54,476 bases of DNA from Rhodococcus koreensis. GTDB taxonomy: Bacteria; Actinomycetota; Actinomycetes; Mycobacteriales; Mycobacteriaceae. The stretch lies in contig NZ_FNSV01000009.1 in the NCBI RefSeq assembly GCF_900105905.1, positions 1 to 54,476 on the forward strand, given 5' to 3'. Positions within the stretch are counted from its first letter, which is position 1. Each line of letters begins with the position of its first letter. The notes under the pieces are model-generated. The model saw only the letters and a program-made list of their open reading frames with translations. It had not been told where the DNA came from and searched no databases. The translations under genes and the position numbers were made by a program. Below, one piece after another: positions 16,356-25,579 of the stretch.

Positions 16356-17432
16356 TCAGGGCAGCGGTGTCGGCGCAACGCCGTCCGCCGCGTTCTGGGC
16401 AACGACTATGTCGTTGTAGCGACCGTCGACATAGGGGCCGACATTCACGCGAGTGGCGATCGTGCCGGTATTGAACAGTCCGTCCGCGACGGTCTGGAAC
16501 AGAACGATCGACTTGTCGTCGATCGGGTAGAACTTGCCGGTACCGACCGTGTCGTGTAGTTCGCGTCCCTGTTCAGTCGTCAAACCCTGCGTGCCGACGT
16601 AGTACTCCTCGACCCATTCGTCGGGATGTGATTCGATCCAGTTGTTCGCGGCGACGTTCCGGCCCACGAAGTCGCCGATCGCCGCCGCCTTGGCCGGATC
16701 CTCGAGAACTTCGCGTCGCACGATCAACGTGTTGATTCCGGTGTTGATTCCGGTTCCGTCTCCGAGGACGGGCGGCTCGCCCACCTTGTAGTACTGGGCA
16801 CCTGCGAGCATCGCTGCATCCACCGCGCCAGAGGAGAACGTCGGCGCGACCTCCGAACCTGCCAACTCGACGGCCTCGATGTCGGTCTTCGGATTCAGCC
16901 CGGCTTTGGCCAGCAGTCCGGCCGTGACCATGTGGCGCCCGGTCCCCGGTGGGTATGCCACCTTTCGCCCCTTCAGGTCCGCGACGGTCTTGACGTCACT
17001 TCCCGGCCGTGCCACCAGGAAGTACCCGCCGCTGCTGCCCGGATTGGCTTCGAGGCCGACCGCGACGATGTCGGTGATGCCGTTCGCCACGGCGATCGGA
17101 ATCGGGGCCTCACCGATCGAACCGATGTCCGCGGCGCCCGAACGCAGTGCCTCGATGACCGCCGGTCCTCCGCTGAAGTCGGCGAACTCGAGCTCGTACG
17201 GTAGGCTCTCGGCCGCGCCCGACAGCTTCAGGGGCCGCGAGCGGCTGGCATCCTGCTCGGCGACGACCAGCTTGGTTCCCTCGGGAATGTCGCCACCGCC
17301 GTTCGCGATGGTGGCCTCGGCCAGCGCCTCCTGCTCACTCGAGCCGGACAGTCCGCACCCGGAGACAACCAGACTCGCGGCCAACACGGGCAGCATGAGC
17401 CACCGGGAACGTGTGGAAGACAGCATATTCAA
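16356..17432 (-). CDS. ABC transporter substrate-binding lipoprotein, sulfonate type
   Basis: 358 residues. Lipoprotein signal at 1-26 (hydrophobic helix, then SGC, lipidated Cys about 26). The mature part fits the SsuA/TauA/NitT family: LPYELEFADFSGGPAVIEAL, GAADIGSIGEAPIPIAVANG, VKTVADLKGRKVAYPPGTGR. It would bind an alkane- or aryl-sulfonate or related anion outside the membrane for an SsuBC-type importer. The gene itself is intact, but its ATPase is truncated at 17730 and downstream genes are stubs, so it is probably an orphan. Confidence 0.85.
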   Translation of the reverse strand: MNMLSSTRSRWLMLPVLAASLVVSGCGLSGSSEQEALAEATIANGGGDIPEGTKLVVAEQDASRSRPLKLSGAAESLPYELEFADFSGGPAVIEALRSGAADIGSIGEAPIPIAVANGITDIVAVGLEANPGSSGGYFLVARPGSDVKTVADLKGRKVAYPPGTGRHMVTAGLLAKAGLNPKTDIEAVELAGSEVAPTFSSGAVDAAMLAGAQYYKVGEPPVLGDGTGINTGINTLIVRREVLEDPAKAAAIGDFVGRNVAANNWIESHPDEWVEEYYVGTQGLTTEQGRELHDTVGTGKFYPIDDKSIVLFQTVADGLFNTGTIATRVNVGPYVDGRYNDIVVAQNAADGVAPTPLP

Positions 17433-17471
17433 TCCTTTTCTTGAAGCGATTCGTGGTGGGCGGGACTCGCG

Positions 17472-17730
17472 TCATCGTGCGTCGGGCTCGTCGCCGACGC
17501 CGAGTTCTGTCAGTAGCCGCCGACGCAGCGTTCCGAATTCGGGTGTCTCGCGAGAGCGGGGTTGCGGGATTCCGACCTCCGAGGACAGGGAGATTTCACC
17601 GTCGGTCAGCACGATCACGCGGTTGGCGAGCAGGATCGCCTCGTCCACGTCGTGGGTGACCAGCAGCACCGCAGGCCGGTGTTTGGCGACCAGTTGCTGC
17701 AGTAGGCCATGCATCTTGATGCGGGTCAGC
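17472..17730 (-). pseudogene. SsuB-type ABC ATPase, C-terminal fragment
   Basis: About 85 codons of the ATPase end: LTRIKMHGLLQQLV, then VLLVTHDVDEAILLANRVIV (H-loop and D-loop region), then a normal C-terminal tail to the stop. Walker A, the signature motif and Walker B are missing. Homology ends at about 17730 exactly where a plus-strand ferredoxin-domain fragment begins. The binding protein gene lies 40 bases downstream, as in ssu operons. Confidence 0.8.
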
Positions 17731-18012
17731 GGCGGCGGCGAGAACGCGACCGGCTTCGATGTCGAGTTCACCAAGAGTGCCACGACAATCCACTGCTCCT
17801 CGGACACCCCCGTCCTCGACGCCGCAACCAAGGCTGGACTGAACATGCCCTCCTCCTGTGGTCAGGGCCTGTGCGGAACCTGCAAGGTCACCCTCGTCTC
17901 CGGAGAAGTCGACATGCAACACAACGGCGGCATCCGCCCCAAGGAGATCGCCCAGAACAAGATCCTCCTGTGCTGCTCGAAACCACGAACCCCCCTCGTC
18001 GTCGACGCCTGA
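17731..18012 (+). pseudogene. 2Fe-2S reductase component, C-terminal ferredoxin domain only
   Basis: About 90 codons with the plant-type ferredoxin signature CGQGLCGTC and a downstream LLCC, plus the end motif ILLCCSKPRTPLVVDA. This is the last domain of reductases of the GbcB/vanillate-demethylase family, which pass electrons from NAD(P)H to a Rieske oxygenase. The FAD/NAD domains and start codon are lost at the junction with the ssuB-like fragment. It precedes fdhA by 64 bases, consistent with an original operon for oxidative demethylation that releases formaldehyde. Confidence 0.8.
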
Positions 18013-18076
18013 CCGCCGACCCTACGAGAACACATCACATCCCCGAAAACCACCCCCAGCGTCGAGGAGGCCAGCG

Positions 18077-19294
18077 ATGGCGTCGAACAGAGCAGTAACC
18101 TACGTCGGACCCGGTGAGGTCCAAGTCAATGAGATCCCGTTCCCCAAACTGGAACTGGTGAACGGACCGGGAGTTCATCCCGCCAACATCGGACGCAAGT
18201 GCGAGCACGGCGCCATCCTCAAGGTGGTCACCACCAACATCTGCGGCAGTGACCAGCACATGGTCCGCGGACGCACCACCGCCCCCGAAGGATTGGTTCT
18301 CGGCCACGAGATCACCGGCGAGATCGTCGAACTCGGCCGCGACGTCGAATTCCTTTCCGTCGGCGACGTCTGTTCGGTGCCGTTCAACATCGCCTGTGGC
18401 CGCTGCCGCAACTGCAAGATCGGGCAGACCGGTATCTGCCTCAACGTCAACCCCGATCGTCCCGGATCCGCCTACGGCTACGTCGACATGGGCGGCTGGG
18501 TCGGCGGTCAGGCCGAATATGTGATGGTCCCGTACGCGGACTTCAACCTGCTCAAGTTCCCCGACCGCGACCAGGCACTCGAGAAGATCCTCGACCTGAC
18601 GATGCTCTCGGACATCTTCCCCACCGGGTACCACGGCGCCGTCACCGCCGGCGTGCGGCCCGGCTCCACCGTCTACATCGCCGGCGCCGGCCCGGTCGGT
18701 CTCGCCGCCGCGGTGGGAGCTCAGCTCCTCGGGGCGGCCGCCGTCATCGTCGCCGACATGAACCCGAGCCGACTCGAGCAGGCCCGCTCCTTCGGGTGCG
18801 AGACCGTGGACGTGTCCCAGGGCGACCCGGCTGAGCAGATCGAGCAGATCCTCGGCGTCCCCGAGGTCGACTGCGCCGTCGACGCCGTCGGATTCGAGGC
18901 CCGCGGGCACGGCGACCACGCCGGCCACGAGGCACCGGCGACCGTCCTGAACTCCCTGATGGACATCACCGCCGCCGGCGGCGGAATCGGCATTCCCGGC
19001 CTGTACGTCACCGACGACCCGGGCGGAGTTGACGACGCCGCCCGCAAGGGAGCCCTGTCGCTCAGCCTCGGCACCGGCTGGGCGAAGTCCCTCTCGTTCG
19101 CCACCGGACAGTGCCCGGTTATGAAGTACCACCGCGAACTGATGCACGCGATCCTGCGCGACCGGGCACGCATCGCCCAGGCCGTCAACGCCACCGTCAT
19201 CTCCCTCGACGAGGCACCGGCCGGCTACGCCGAATTCGACAGCGGCGCCTCGAAGAAGTTCGTGATCGATCCCCACGGACTCATCTCCGCCTGA
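18077..19294 (+). CDS. fdhA: Glutathione-independent formaldehyde dehydrogenase
   Basis: 405 residues from ATG 18077 behind GAGGAGG. A zinc-dependent medium-chain dehydrogenase of the FdhA type: catalytic-zinc Cys in NICGSDQHM, GHEITGEIVELG, structural-zinc Cys cluster CGRCRNCKIGQTGIC, nucleotide-binding AGAGPVGLAA, and the family insertion GHGDHAGHEAPATVLNSLMD. It oxidises formaldehyde to formate with tightly bound NAD+ in the cytosol. Length fits the family (about 398). Its promoter or operon partner appears lost: the upstream reductase is truncated, so expression may rely on a local promoter. Confidence 0.92.
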   Translation: MASNRAVTYVGPGEVQVNEIPFPKLELVNGPGVHPANIGRKCEHGAILKVVTTNICGSDQHMVRGRTTAPEGLVLGHEITGEIVELGRDVEFLSVGDVCSVPFNIACGRCRNCKIGQTGICLNVNPDRPGSAYGYVDMGGWVGGQAEYVMVPYADFNLLKFPDRDQALEKILDLTMLSDIFPTGYHGAVTAGVRPGSTVYIAGAGPVGLAAAVGAQLLGAAAVIVADMNPSRLEQARSFGCETVDVSQGDPAEQIEQILGVPEVDCAVDAVGFEARGHGDHAGHEAPATVLNSLMDITAAGGGIGIPGLYVTDDPGGVDDAARKGALSLSLGTGWAKSLSFATGQCPVMKYHRELMHAILRDRARIAQAVNATVISLDEAPAGYAEFDSGASKKFVIDPHGLISA

Positions 19295-19460
19295 GACAGG
19301 ATTCATCTGACCAACGTCGCAGCCTCTCCACACGTCGAAGGTCGACACATGCGGAGTTCTCGGTCGTCATCGAGTTGGGTCGCACCTCCGGCTCCCTCCC
19401 TGACGGGCGCTCACCCTCAATGCACGGCCAGCAGCCCACCCCGGTCGAGAAGGAGCAACT
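19295..19460. other. Spacer before a small HTH-like gene
   Basis: No gene seen. It ends in GAGAAGGAGCA, a good RBS for the gene at 19461. Confidence 0.4.
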
Positions 19461-19712
19461 ATGAATCGGTCCAAAGAACCTGATCAGAGTACCCGCGAAG
19501 ACGATCTCCTTGTGCAGTTCTTCCAGCGGTGGGCTCCTTTCGGCGGTGGTTCAGATGAGGACATCATGGTTACGTTCGGCGTAACGAGGAGGGTCTACGT
19601 AGATCGTCTGCGTAGCTTGGCATGCAGCCCACGAATCCTGCGTTATCCCATCGCGGTTCGGATGCAGATCCATGACTTCTTCGGAGTGCCGTCGAGGCGA
19701 CTCACCCCATGA
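19461..19712 (+). CDS. DUF3263-like small helical protein
   Basis: 83 residues from ATG 19461 behind GAGAAGGAG. Segments LLVQFFQRWAPFGGGSDEDI, then MVTFGVTRRVYVDRLRSLAC resemble actinobacterial DUF3263 proteins, where a short HTH-like motif (FGxSxxRYYQxLN) follows an acidic helix. Possibly a small DNA-binding protein. It stands alone; family call is tentative. Confidence 0.6.
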   Translation: MNRSKEPDQSTREDDLLVQFFQRWAPFGGGSDEDIMVTFGVTRRVYVDRLRSLACSPRILRYPIAVRMQIHDFFGVPSRRLTP

Positions 19713-19900
19713 GGTTGGCTCGCCGACGCTGCTCTCCGCTGCGTAGCGGGTCTGGAAGGTAGGTGTCAGGTCCTTCGTGGCCCAGCCGGAGTCAGGGAGG
19801 GCTGAGCCGATGTAACCGCAGGGTCGATTCCTGGCCACCGCCGTGGTCAACGATGCGGCACCGCCTCCACCCACCCGCGACTACGGTTTGTGAGCGACGT

Positions 19901-20548
19901 TCAGAAACGCGGCATGCTGTGAACCAAATTGTGCCATCTGTCGGAGAACTCAAATTCAGCTAGACCGATGACTGGAATCACCTGCGAGATAACAAGTTTT
20001 GTCATGAAGTCAAAACTCGGCGTAAAATCACGCCTGATCAGGCCGATGATCGCATTGACGTGATACTCCGCGATGATCAATGCCGGGTGATTCGCGGAGG
20101 CATCGCGGTCATCTAGCCCACCGCCGATCGCTTCCGCAAGCGGCTCAGCAAGCCTCTGCACCCATTCTCTGGGAACTGACTCCAACTCGAACATGTTCGG
20201 ATATCGAAAGAGTTCCTCGACAAGCCGGTAAATCGTGATCACAACTCGATAGTTTGCGTCTGGATTTTCCCGCTGAACATCTTCGCGGATTCGGTGTTCC
20301 ACATGTCTGACAGAGCGCAGAAGTAGCTCACTGAACACGTCGTTGATGCCGCGCTCGAAGTGATAGTAGAAGGTGGTCGAGCTGACACCAGCTTCTTTGC
20401 AGATCGAAGCTACCGTGATCGGCTGCTTCCGGCGAGACGAAGCCTGCCGCACAGCGCTTCCGAAGATCTTCATCTTGGTCCGCTGATTCTTGGTCTCAGC
20501 TGCACGCGCTCGCGCCGCCGCCGCACGGTCCTCTAACTTCGGAGTCAT
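19901..20548 (-). CDS. TetR-family transcriptional regulator
   Basis: 215 residues from ATG 20548; a TTG two codons upstream is also open. HTH at about 45-75 (ITVASICKEAGVSSTTFYYH, FERGINDVF), the typical TetR N-terminal fold, then a helical ligand-binding domain. It is divergent from the 2OG-dioxygenase gene at 20686 across a region with three copies of an ATCCGA/TCGGAT-type repeat, so it probably represses that gene and itself. The inducer is likely the dioxygenase's substrate or a related compound. Confidence 0.88.
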   Translation of the reverse strand: MTPKLEDRAAAARARAAETKNQRTKMKIFGSAVRQASSRRKQPITVASICKEAGVSSTTFYYHFERGINDVFSELLLRSVRHVEHRIREDVQRENPDANYRVVITIYRLVEELFRYPNMFELESVPREWVQRLAEPLAEAIGGGLDDRDASANHPALIIAEYHVNAIIGLIRRDFTPSFDFMTKLVISQVIPVIGLAEFEFSDRWHNLVHSMPRF

Positions 20549-20578
20549 GCGCAAACCATAGTCCTCATACTCAGTGCC

Positions 20579-20642
20579 ATCCGACTCGGATGCCTATCTC
20601 ACTCGGGTCACAATCCGAGTCGGGTATTGACCCCAGTCGGAT
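20579..20642. promoter_or_regulatory. Repeated operator between tetR-like and dioxygenase genes
   Basis: ATCCGA-C-TCGGAT (20579-20591) is a perfect palindrome, ATCCGA-G-TCGGGT (20613-20625) a near-perfect one 34 bases later, and CAGTCGGAT (20634-20642) a third half-site. A further ACTCGGGT lies at 20601-20608. The 34-bp spacing (about three helical turns) puts the sites on one DNA face. Binding by the adjacent TetR protein is inferred. Confidence 0.65.
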
Positions 20643-20685
20643 AGTGATTCAGACTGGGGTTTCCCCGGATGAAGAGGAGACCGCC

Positions 20686-21804
20686 ATGACAGGCGATCGG
20701 ATTCGACTGAAGGCTTTTTTGGAACAGAGCGAGGAATTTCTCGAGAGTGCGCGCACCCAGTTTCCGGATGCTGCGAAACTCACCATCCCAGACGTCCTGA
20801 TGCAGGAGCCCCGTCCGCTTACGCCGGTGTGGATCGATAACCCAGACTCGCCCACGCGAGAAGAACGCAGGCAAATCGAAGATGACTTCTTCGGACCGAA
20901 TGGAGTCGCACACTTCGCCTACGCCGGGGAGCGGTCGAAGAAGACCGATCGACATCAACTTTTCGCGCTCGCCGAACAACTGAATGGCAGATTGCCGCTC
21001 GCACACGCTGTTGACCACCCGATGGAGCAACACCCACAAGCTCGCATGAGATTCGGTCCCAGCGACGGCACCTTGAAGATCTACAACCTTCCGATTCCTC
21101 TCGAGGTCGACAAGTACCGGGAAGTCGCTGAAAGCAAGGAGTTGTTCGCCGCGCACAACGACGGGCTCGGCTATGCGGGTGCAGTCTCAGCCGCGATGCT
21201 CGTACTCGACTCTGCACCGGCATGGGGTGGATACACCTGCTTCCAGCAGTTCATCCGACTCGCCATAGCCCTAGCTAACTCTGACGCGAGGGCTTTTCGC
21301 GCCCTGTTCACCCCGGACGCAATCGTTGCTGTCCGCCCGCGGGGCAAGGGCGCGATCCGCGTCGCGTCACCAGTCCTCTATGTCAATGACCATGGACATC
21401 CACAGACGTTCTTCCGCATCGGTTCGGGCGAGTACCAAATCAGCTGGCGAAAGGATCTCCCCGCCCTGAACCAAGCTCGAGAGTTGCTTGTGAGGCTCGC
21501 GCAGCCTTTCGCGCCATCATCAACCTTTGTGCACATGATGCATCCGGGCCAGGGGGTACTAATCCGAAATCCCCAGGTAATTCACTCCCGGACTGCCTTC
21601 GAGGACGACGTCTACGGTACGCAACGCGTACTCGCTCGCAAGTGGTTTGTGGCGTCCGCCGCTGACTCCGCCTACAAACACGTCCCGGGGATGAACGTCC
21701 ATCCCCGGTACTCACGGCTCTACCCCGAGTACTTTGCTCCCGAGTACCTGTCCGGAGAGTGGCATTTCGATCAATCAGCTGGTCGCAACGTGCGGATCGG
21801 GTAA
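20686..21804 (+). CDS. TauD/TfdA-like Fe(II)/2-oxoglutarate dioxygenase
   Basis: 372 residues from ATG 20686 behind GAAGAGGAGA. The likely iron triad is H157-x-D159 (AAHNDGLGY) and H300 (RNPQVIHSRTAF), with R318 (RVLARKW) as the 2-oxoglutarate-binding Arg and VLIRNPQVIHSRTAF typical of the TauD/gamma-butyrobetaine hydroxylase fold. It hydroxylates a small organic acid or sulfonate and releases CO2 and succinate. The substrate cannot be read from sequence. A divergent TetR regulator points to substrate induction. The nearby sulfonate transporter remnants may hint at a sulfonate, but they are not adjacent. Confidence 0.75.
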   Translation: MTGDRIRLKAFLEQSEEFLESARTQFPDAAKLTIPDVLMQEPRPLTPVWIDNPDSPTREERRQIEDDFFGPNGVAHFAYAGERSKKTDRHQLFALAEQLNGRLPLAHAVDHPMEQHPQARMRFGPSDGTLKIYNLPIPLEVDKYREVAESKELFAAHNDGLGYAGAVSAAMLVLDSAPAWGGYTCFQQFIRLAIALANSDARAFRALFTPDAIVAVRPRGKGAIRVASPVLYVNDHGHPQTFFRIGSGEYQISWRKDLPALNQARELLVRLAQPFAPSSTFVHMMHPGQGVLIRNPQVIHSRTAFEDDVYGTQRVLARKWFVASAADSAYKHVPGMNVHPRYSRLYPEYFAPEYLSGEWHFDQSAGRNVRIG

Positions 21805-22957
21805 CGCCAACCGCCAGGGGAGACTCGAGTGTCACACGGGGTGTCCGATCGAGCGGAACGCCTTCGGCGAGGCCGCGCACGTGCGCGATGGCAGTGGACC
21901 CAGGTGAGGTTTCGACAGGCACGCACCCGATTAACACCTCGGCTGCCCGCAAGCCGAACGCCTAGCACCGGATGACGATCCTGCAGCGGGCGGCCGCGGG
22001 TGGGTGTTGTTCTTCAGTGGGTGTTGTTCTTCAGTCAGCATTGCGACCGTGATCGCGCGGCTGTCGATTGATGTGTCGGCCGTGACCTCGTTTGTGCCAC
22101 TTCGGGCTCCGACGAAGGATTGCGTCACAATGCCGCTGCTCGAGTAGCCGAGAACCTCGTCACTGCCGATGCGTCGCCGTCGGGCGTGAGGCGCATCGGC
22201 AGTCCGGGGCCGTCTCCGGCTTTGTTGGAGTCCACGGAGGTCAGGTCGATCTGCAGAAGGCACGAGCCCGAAATCGGCACGGCGCCGTCTGTCGTGCGGT
22301 AGTTCTAAAGCTGCGCGCGATGTCGCGAGCAGCTGAAAATCGTCTGATCCTCGTTCAGCGACCAGAACGAATCCGCGCACACTCCGGTACAGGCCCAGTC
22401 CTTCCGTTAGAGGACCTCCTGGAACGACGAAGCCCCCACCCTCGAGGGGAATGGGGGAGTTCGTTGTGTGCGTGCGCTTTGCGGCGTGACCGTGAACAGT
22501 TTGCGGTCGGGGTCGAAGATGCGGCGTTCGATGTCATAGAGGGGACGTGTCATATCCACAGTTGATCACCGCTTTTCGCGAGATCCGAGATGCAATTGTC
22601 TTCATGGGCTGCACCGTACGAGCCGGGCCCGAGCCAGTAGCGGCACAGCCCATCACGCCCGCGCTACCGTTCAACGTATGGGGACGACATTTCACGGGCC
22701 GGTCCCTGGCCGCACATCACCCGCGCCATTCGAGTGAGGAGGCCGCGCCATGCCGCGATCGCTTACCTGGGCGAGGACGCGCCGACGCCGCTTCCGCTGC
22801 GGGCCGGCGATCTCCTCGTCGTGAACGCATCTCGGGCGGCGGTGCGCGCGCATGTGGTCTCTCTGGTCACGCTTGTGTGAAACTTACTGCGTCAGTTCGA
22901 CTCACACCGGATAGGGACCCGAAGGGCCAGCGACCAATTTAATGGATCGGCCCTTCT
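21805..22957. other. Degraded stretch with coding remnants
   Basis: No intact gene. On the minus strand 22300-22010, two frames read as one broken gene: LLQIDLTSVDSNKAGDGPGL, then after a shift DEVLGYSSSGIVTQSFVGAR, ending near 21965. On the plus strand 22745-22881 a remnant reads GEDAPTPLPLRAGDLLVVNA and stops. A strong hairpin (CCCCCA 22433-22438 / TGGGGG 22452-22457 with inner CCCTCGAGGG) looks like a terminator left behind. An 18-bp unit is tandemly repeated at about 22003-22036 (GGGTGTTGTTCTTCAGT twice). Confidence 0.5.
22003..22036. repeat. Two-copy tandem repeat
   Basis: GGGTGTTGTTCTTCAGT occurs twice in direct succession (about 22003-22019 and 22020-22036). It lies inside degraded DNA and is best explained as a replication-slippage duplication. 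Confidence 0.7.
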
Positions 22958-23600
22958 CTAGTTTCCGTACCAACGCGGCACGGGCCAATCCGGTGCGACG
23001 CCGAGGTCAGTCCATCGGGTACCTGGTACCACCGAGTTCAGAAACTTCTTCAACGCCGCTGTGGCGCTGAGGTTCGCGATGGCTTCCTCGTCGACCACCT
23101 CACGCACCGGCCACTGCGGAACGCTGATCTTGACAGCGATCTCGTCACCGGGTCGTTCGAAGGTCGTCTGTGTCGCGGCCGCGACGATCTCGACGTTGAC
23201 GCTGTGCGTCTCGGCTTCGTCGAGACGATACGGAGTGCGGTGGTGAAGTCCTGGACGGAGCATCACAAGTAATTGATGCGGGTTCAGGGGATACAACGCC
23301 ACGGCGCTGAGCCCAACGCCCGCGTTGATATCTCGGGTGAAGGGAGGTCCAGCCAGAAGAACAACCGGGTCATCACAGGTGACGATCGGTGTCGCAGTGC
23401 GACAAACCGCCCACTCGCGGTCATAGAGTCCTGTCGCTGCAACATTGCGGACGTCTTTGATCATCAGATCGAGCGCCTCATGTTGCGGGTCGGCCTGCCG
23501 TTTGCGCATCGACTCCTCGATGTCCTCGGAACTCAGGCCTGATTGCTTCAGGTACTCGCGTTTCGCCGAGTCCGGGCCGGTGATGAGGGCGAGTGTTCGC
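22958..23600 (-). pseudogene. DUF4238-like protein, N-terminally truncated
   Basis: The minus-strand frame from about 23600 to 22958 carries the C-terminal 200 residues of a DUF4238-type protein: LIKDVRNVAATGLYDREWAV-like segment, then TATPIVTCDDPVVLL, NPHQLLVMLRPG and a C-terminal WYGN. DUF4238 proteins (about 280-320 residues) are often near phage-related genes; their function is unknown. The frame stays open to 23773, but upstream of about 23600 its residues are Arg/Ser-rich and the opposite strand encodes a LuxR fragment, so the true N-terminus is gone. Confidence 0.65.
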
Positions 23601-23790
23601 TCACGGTACCGGGTCTCCGACATCGACGAGTTCATCGACACCCTCAACCGCGTCGCCGCGGGCGGCTCGGCCATCGACCCCAGCGTGGTGAGCCGGATGG
23701 TCGCCAGGCCGCACCGCGACAGCCGCCCTATCGACACGCTGTCGACCCGTGAACGCGAGGTCCTCGGCCTCATGGCCGAAGGCCGATCGG
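23600..23790 (+). pseudogene. Internal fragment of a LuxR-family response regulator
   Basis: The plus-strand frame reads VSDIDEFIDTLNRVAAGGSA, then IDPSVVSRMVARP, then IDTLSTREREVLGLMAEGRS. This is the receiver/HTH junction and first HTH helix of a NarL/LuxR response regulator. The receiver domain and the recognition helix are absent. It abuts the DUF4238 fragment on the opposite strand, marking a recombination junction near 23600. Confidence 0.8.
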
Positions 23791-23909
23791 GACCGCGGCC
23801 AGCGACTGTGCCGCCGCCGGCGCCTTGTGCAGCACGACGTCATGGGCATCGTCGGCGCGGAGGTGGCGATGCCGCTGGGCGAGCCGTGGCGGATCGGCAA
23901 GCGGCCCTC

Positions 23910-24103
23910 GCGGACGGGATGGCCGTCGTGATGACCTCCCACAACCCGCAGCACGCGTTCACCTGCGCCACCACCGAAATCATCGCCCCTGACCATCGTT
24001 TCGACCGGGTCGACGTGCGCGTCGTCAAAGACCGCAGCGCGCCGCTGAGGGACGTTGCGACCTTTCACGGCGGCAATGCACACCGAGTTATATGCCGGTG
24101 ACC
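23910..24103 (+). pseudogene. ABC transporter ATPase, C-terminal fragment
   Basis: The plus-strand frame reads AALADGMAVVMTSHNPQHAF, then TCATTEIIAPDH and further to a stop near 24101. This is the H-loop region (VVMTSHxPxHAF) of FecE/ZnuC-like ATPases with the upstream catalytic motifs missing. Confidence 0.55.
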
Positions 24104-24280
24104 CCTGTTCCGACTCCTGCGGGTTCCGGATCTGCACCGGGACCCGCATCAAACGCCGATGGTCTTCTACCGCATCGTTGGCCAGGTCGTCCAGGTAGCG
24201 CTCGAGCATGAGTCGGTCGATGCCTGTGACGTCGCCGGTGGGGTAAGTGAGGAACCGGGTGCAACGGGTCACCGTTTGAG
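24070..24280 (-). pseudogene. Tyrosine recombinase N-terminal fragment
   Basis: The minus-strand frame from about 24272 reads TRFLTYPTGDVTGIDRLMLE, then RYLDDLANDAVEDHRRL, the core-binding (SAM-like) domain pattern of phage/XerC-type integrases. The catalytic R-H-R-Y domain is absent. With the fragment at 41341 this is the second broken integrase in the window. Confidence 0.5.
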
Positions 24281-25459
24281 ATGTCGCCGTTGGTATGGGT
24301 TGAGCTGCGTCCGATGCTCAACCGCCAGCGGACGAACCGTCTGGAGTTCGAGAGTCCTCCGCACCGATAATCAGCTGGGCGACCACGGTGACCTGCCGAC
24401 GGCATTCGCCGAGCGCCTCCGGGAGAGACCCTGGCGGCGTCAAGCCGGTCGCTGAGGGGCCGATCGAGGCAGCTCCACATCCGGAGGGTATCGAAAGTCA
24501 GGTCTGCCCAACCGGTGTGACACGCAACGTCGATACTGCCCGCGGCTGCGCACTCGTCCGCACGGAAGCGTCCGCCTGGCCCTGCGACCGGCACCTTCGC
24601 TGAAAGTTCACCGTAGAGCTTGCCGATGACCAGGACCTGCCGGCGGAGGCTCCCCTCGGTTGATGCCCCGCGGGATACCGATGGGGATGCCGTGGCGTTT
24701 CTTCTCACTGCTACAGGGTCGAGGGGTCCCCGACATCGATCCGGGCCGCCGGTTGGCCGCAGCACGATTCGGCCGACCTTCGATGGCCATGAACATCGGT
24801 CGAAACGCGGTCGTTGTTGCGCTCCCCAGTAGTCCTCGCCGCCACCTTCAACACCCACCTCGGCGATCTACCGAACTTCCCGTTCACCACCGATGACGGG
24901 CTCATCGTCACCCGCACCAACCGCTCGACGAACGTCCGGCGAAGGCTAACCACCAACCATCCGGACCGCGATCCACAGCCTTCCCTTCCCCGAGCACGGC
25001 ATCACTGATGATCGACGCTGAGGACCGCGTCGATCAAGAACTGGGCGTTCCTTCACCGAATGTCCCGGCCTGCCCGCAATGTCGATACTGTGCCCGCGCC
25101 GGGACAGCACACCGACAGATGTACGTCGCCGACCCATTCCCTCCCCCACTGCCTTGATCTACTCGACCGCAACATCGTCTTCGGTCACGTCAGGCACGTG
25201 GGGTGGGCTTCGCTTCCCGGGTCGGCGAGAAAGCCTCAGCGGAGATCCCGGCCGGTTCATCCGTGAGCATCGGCGCGACCGCGAAGCGACTGTGCGCTTC
25301 AACGATGGCGTCGACTTCGTTGATCCCGTCGGCTGCCCGACGCTTCAGGATGTCTGACGTGGGTACGCAGGTTGGATTAGCCGAACTCAGCCAGCCCTTG
25401 GCCCGCTCGATCGAGTCGACGCTCGCCCAATCATGCGTGTGCGGGCGACCCCTGCAGGG
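24281..25459. other. Degraded stretch, no intact gene
   Basis: About 1.2 kb. Frames on both strands are open but of low-complexity composition. Short coding-like pieces occur (minus strand near 24600: RRQVLVIGKLYGELSAKVPV; plus strand near 24840: VVLAATFNTHLGDLPNFPFT) without start sites or families I recognise. No repeats or terminators stand out. Confidence 0.4.
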
Positions 25460-25579
25460 TTACCGGTATCGGCGGTTCGATTCGCCGTCGATCAAGCGGT
25501 AGACGACGTACAGGGAGAACCACGTGATGAGCACAGCCGCGAGAACCAGCAACACCTCGAAAACGATGACCACCGTCAC
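25460..25579 (-). CDS. 39-residue single-helix membrane protein
   Basis: From GTG 25579: a VTVVIVFEVLLVLAAVLITW helix continuing into FSLYVVYRLIDGESNRRYR and a stop at 25460. It has one clear transmembrane helix, a short positively charged cytoplasmic tail and normal codon bias. Such mini-proteins are common next to transporters or stress genes in actinobacteria. Here the neighbours are fragments, so it may be an orphan. Confidence 0.5.
   Translation of the reverse strand: MTVVIVFEVLLVLAAVLITWFSLYVVYRLIDGESNRRYR

Noticed and set aside
18035..19348. 437-codon minus-strand frame over fdhA
   Set aside because: Asp/Val/Gly-rich antisense shadow of fdhA, a usual effect of GC-biased third codon positions.
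22003..22036. Start of a CRISPR array or iterons
   Set aside because: Only two adjacent 17-base copies without spacers; a slippage duplication explains it.
24088..24858. 256-codon minus-strand frame as an intact gene
   Set aside because: Composition changes along the frame and its end runs out of frame with the integrase fragment; treated as degraded DNA.
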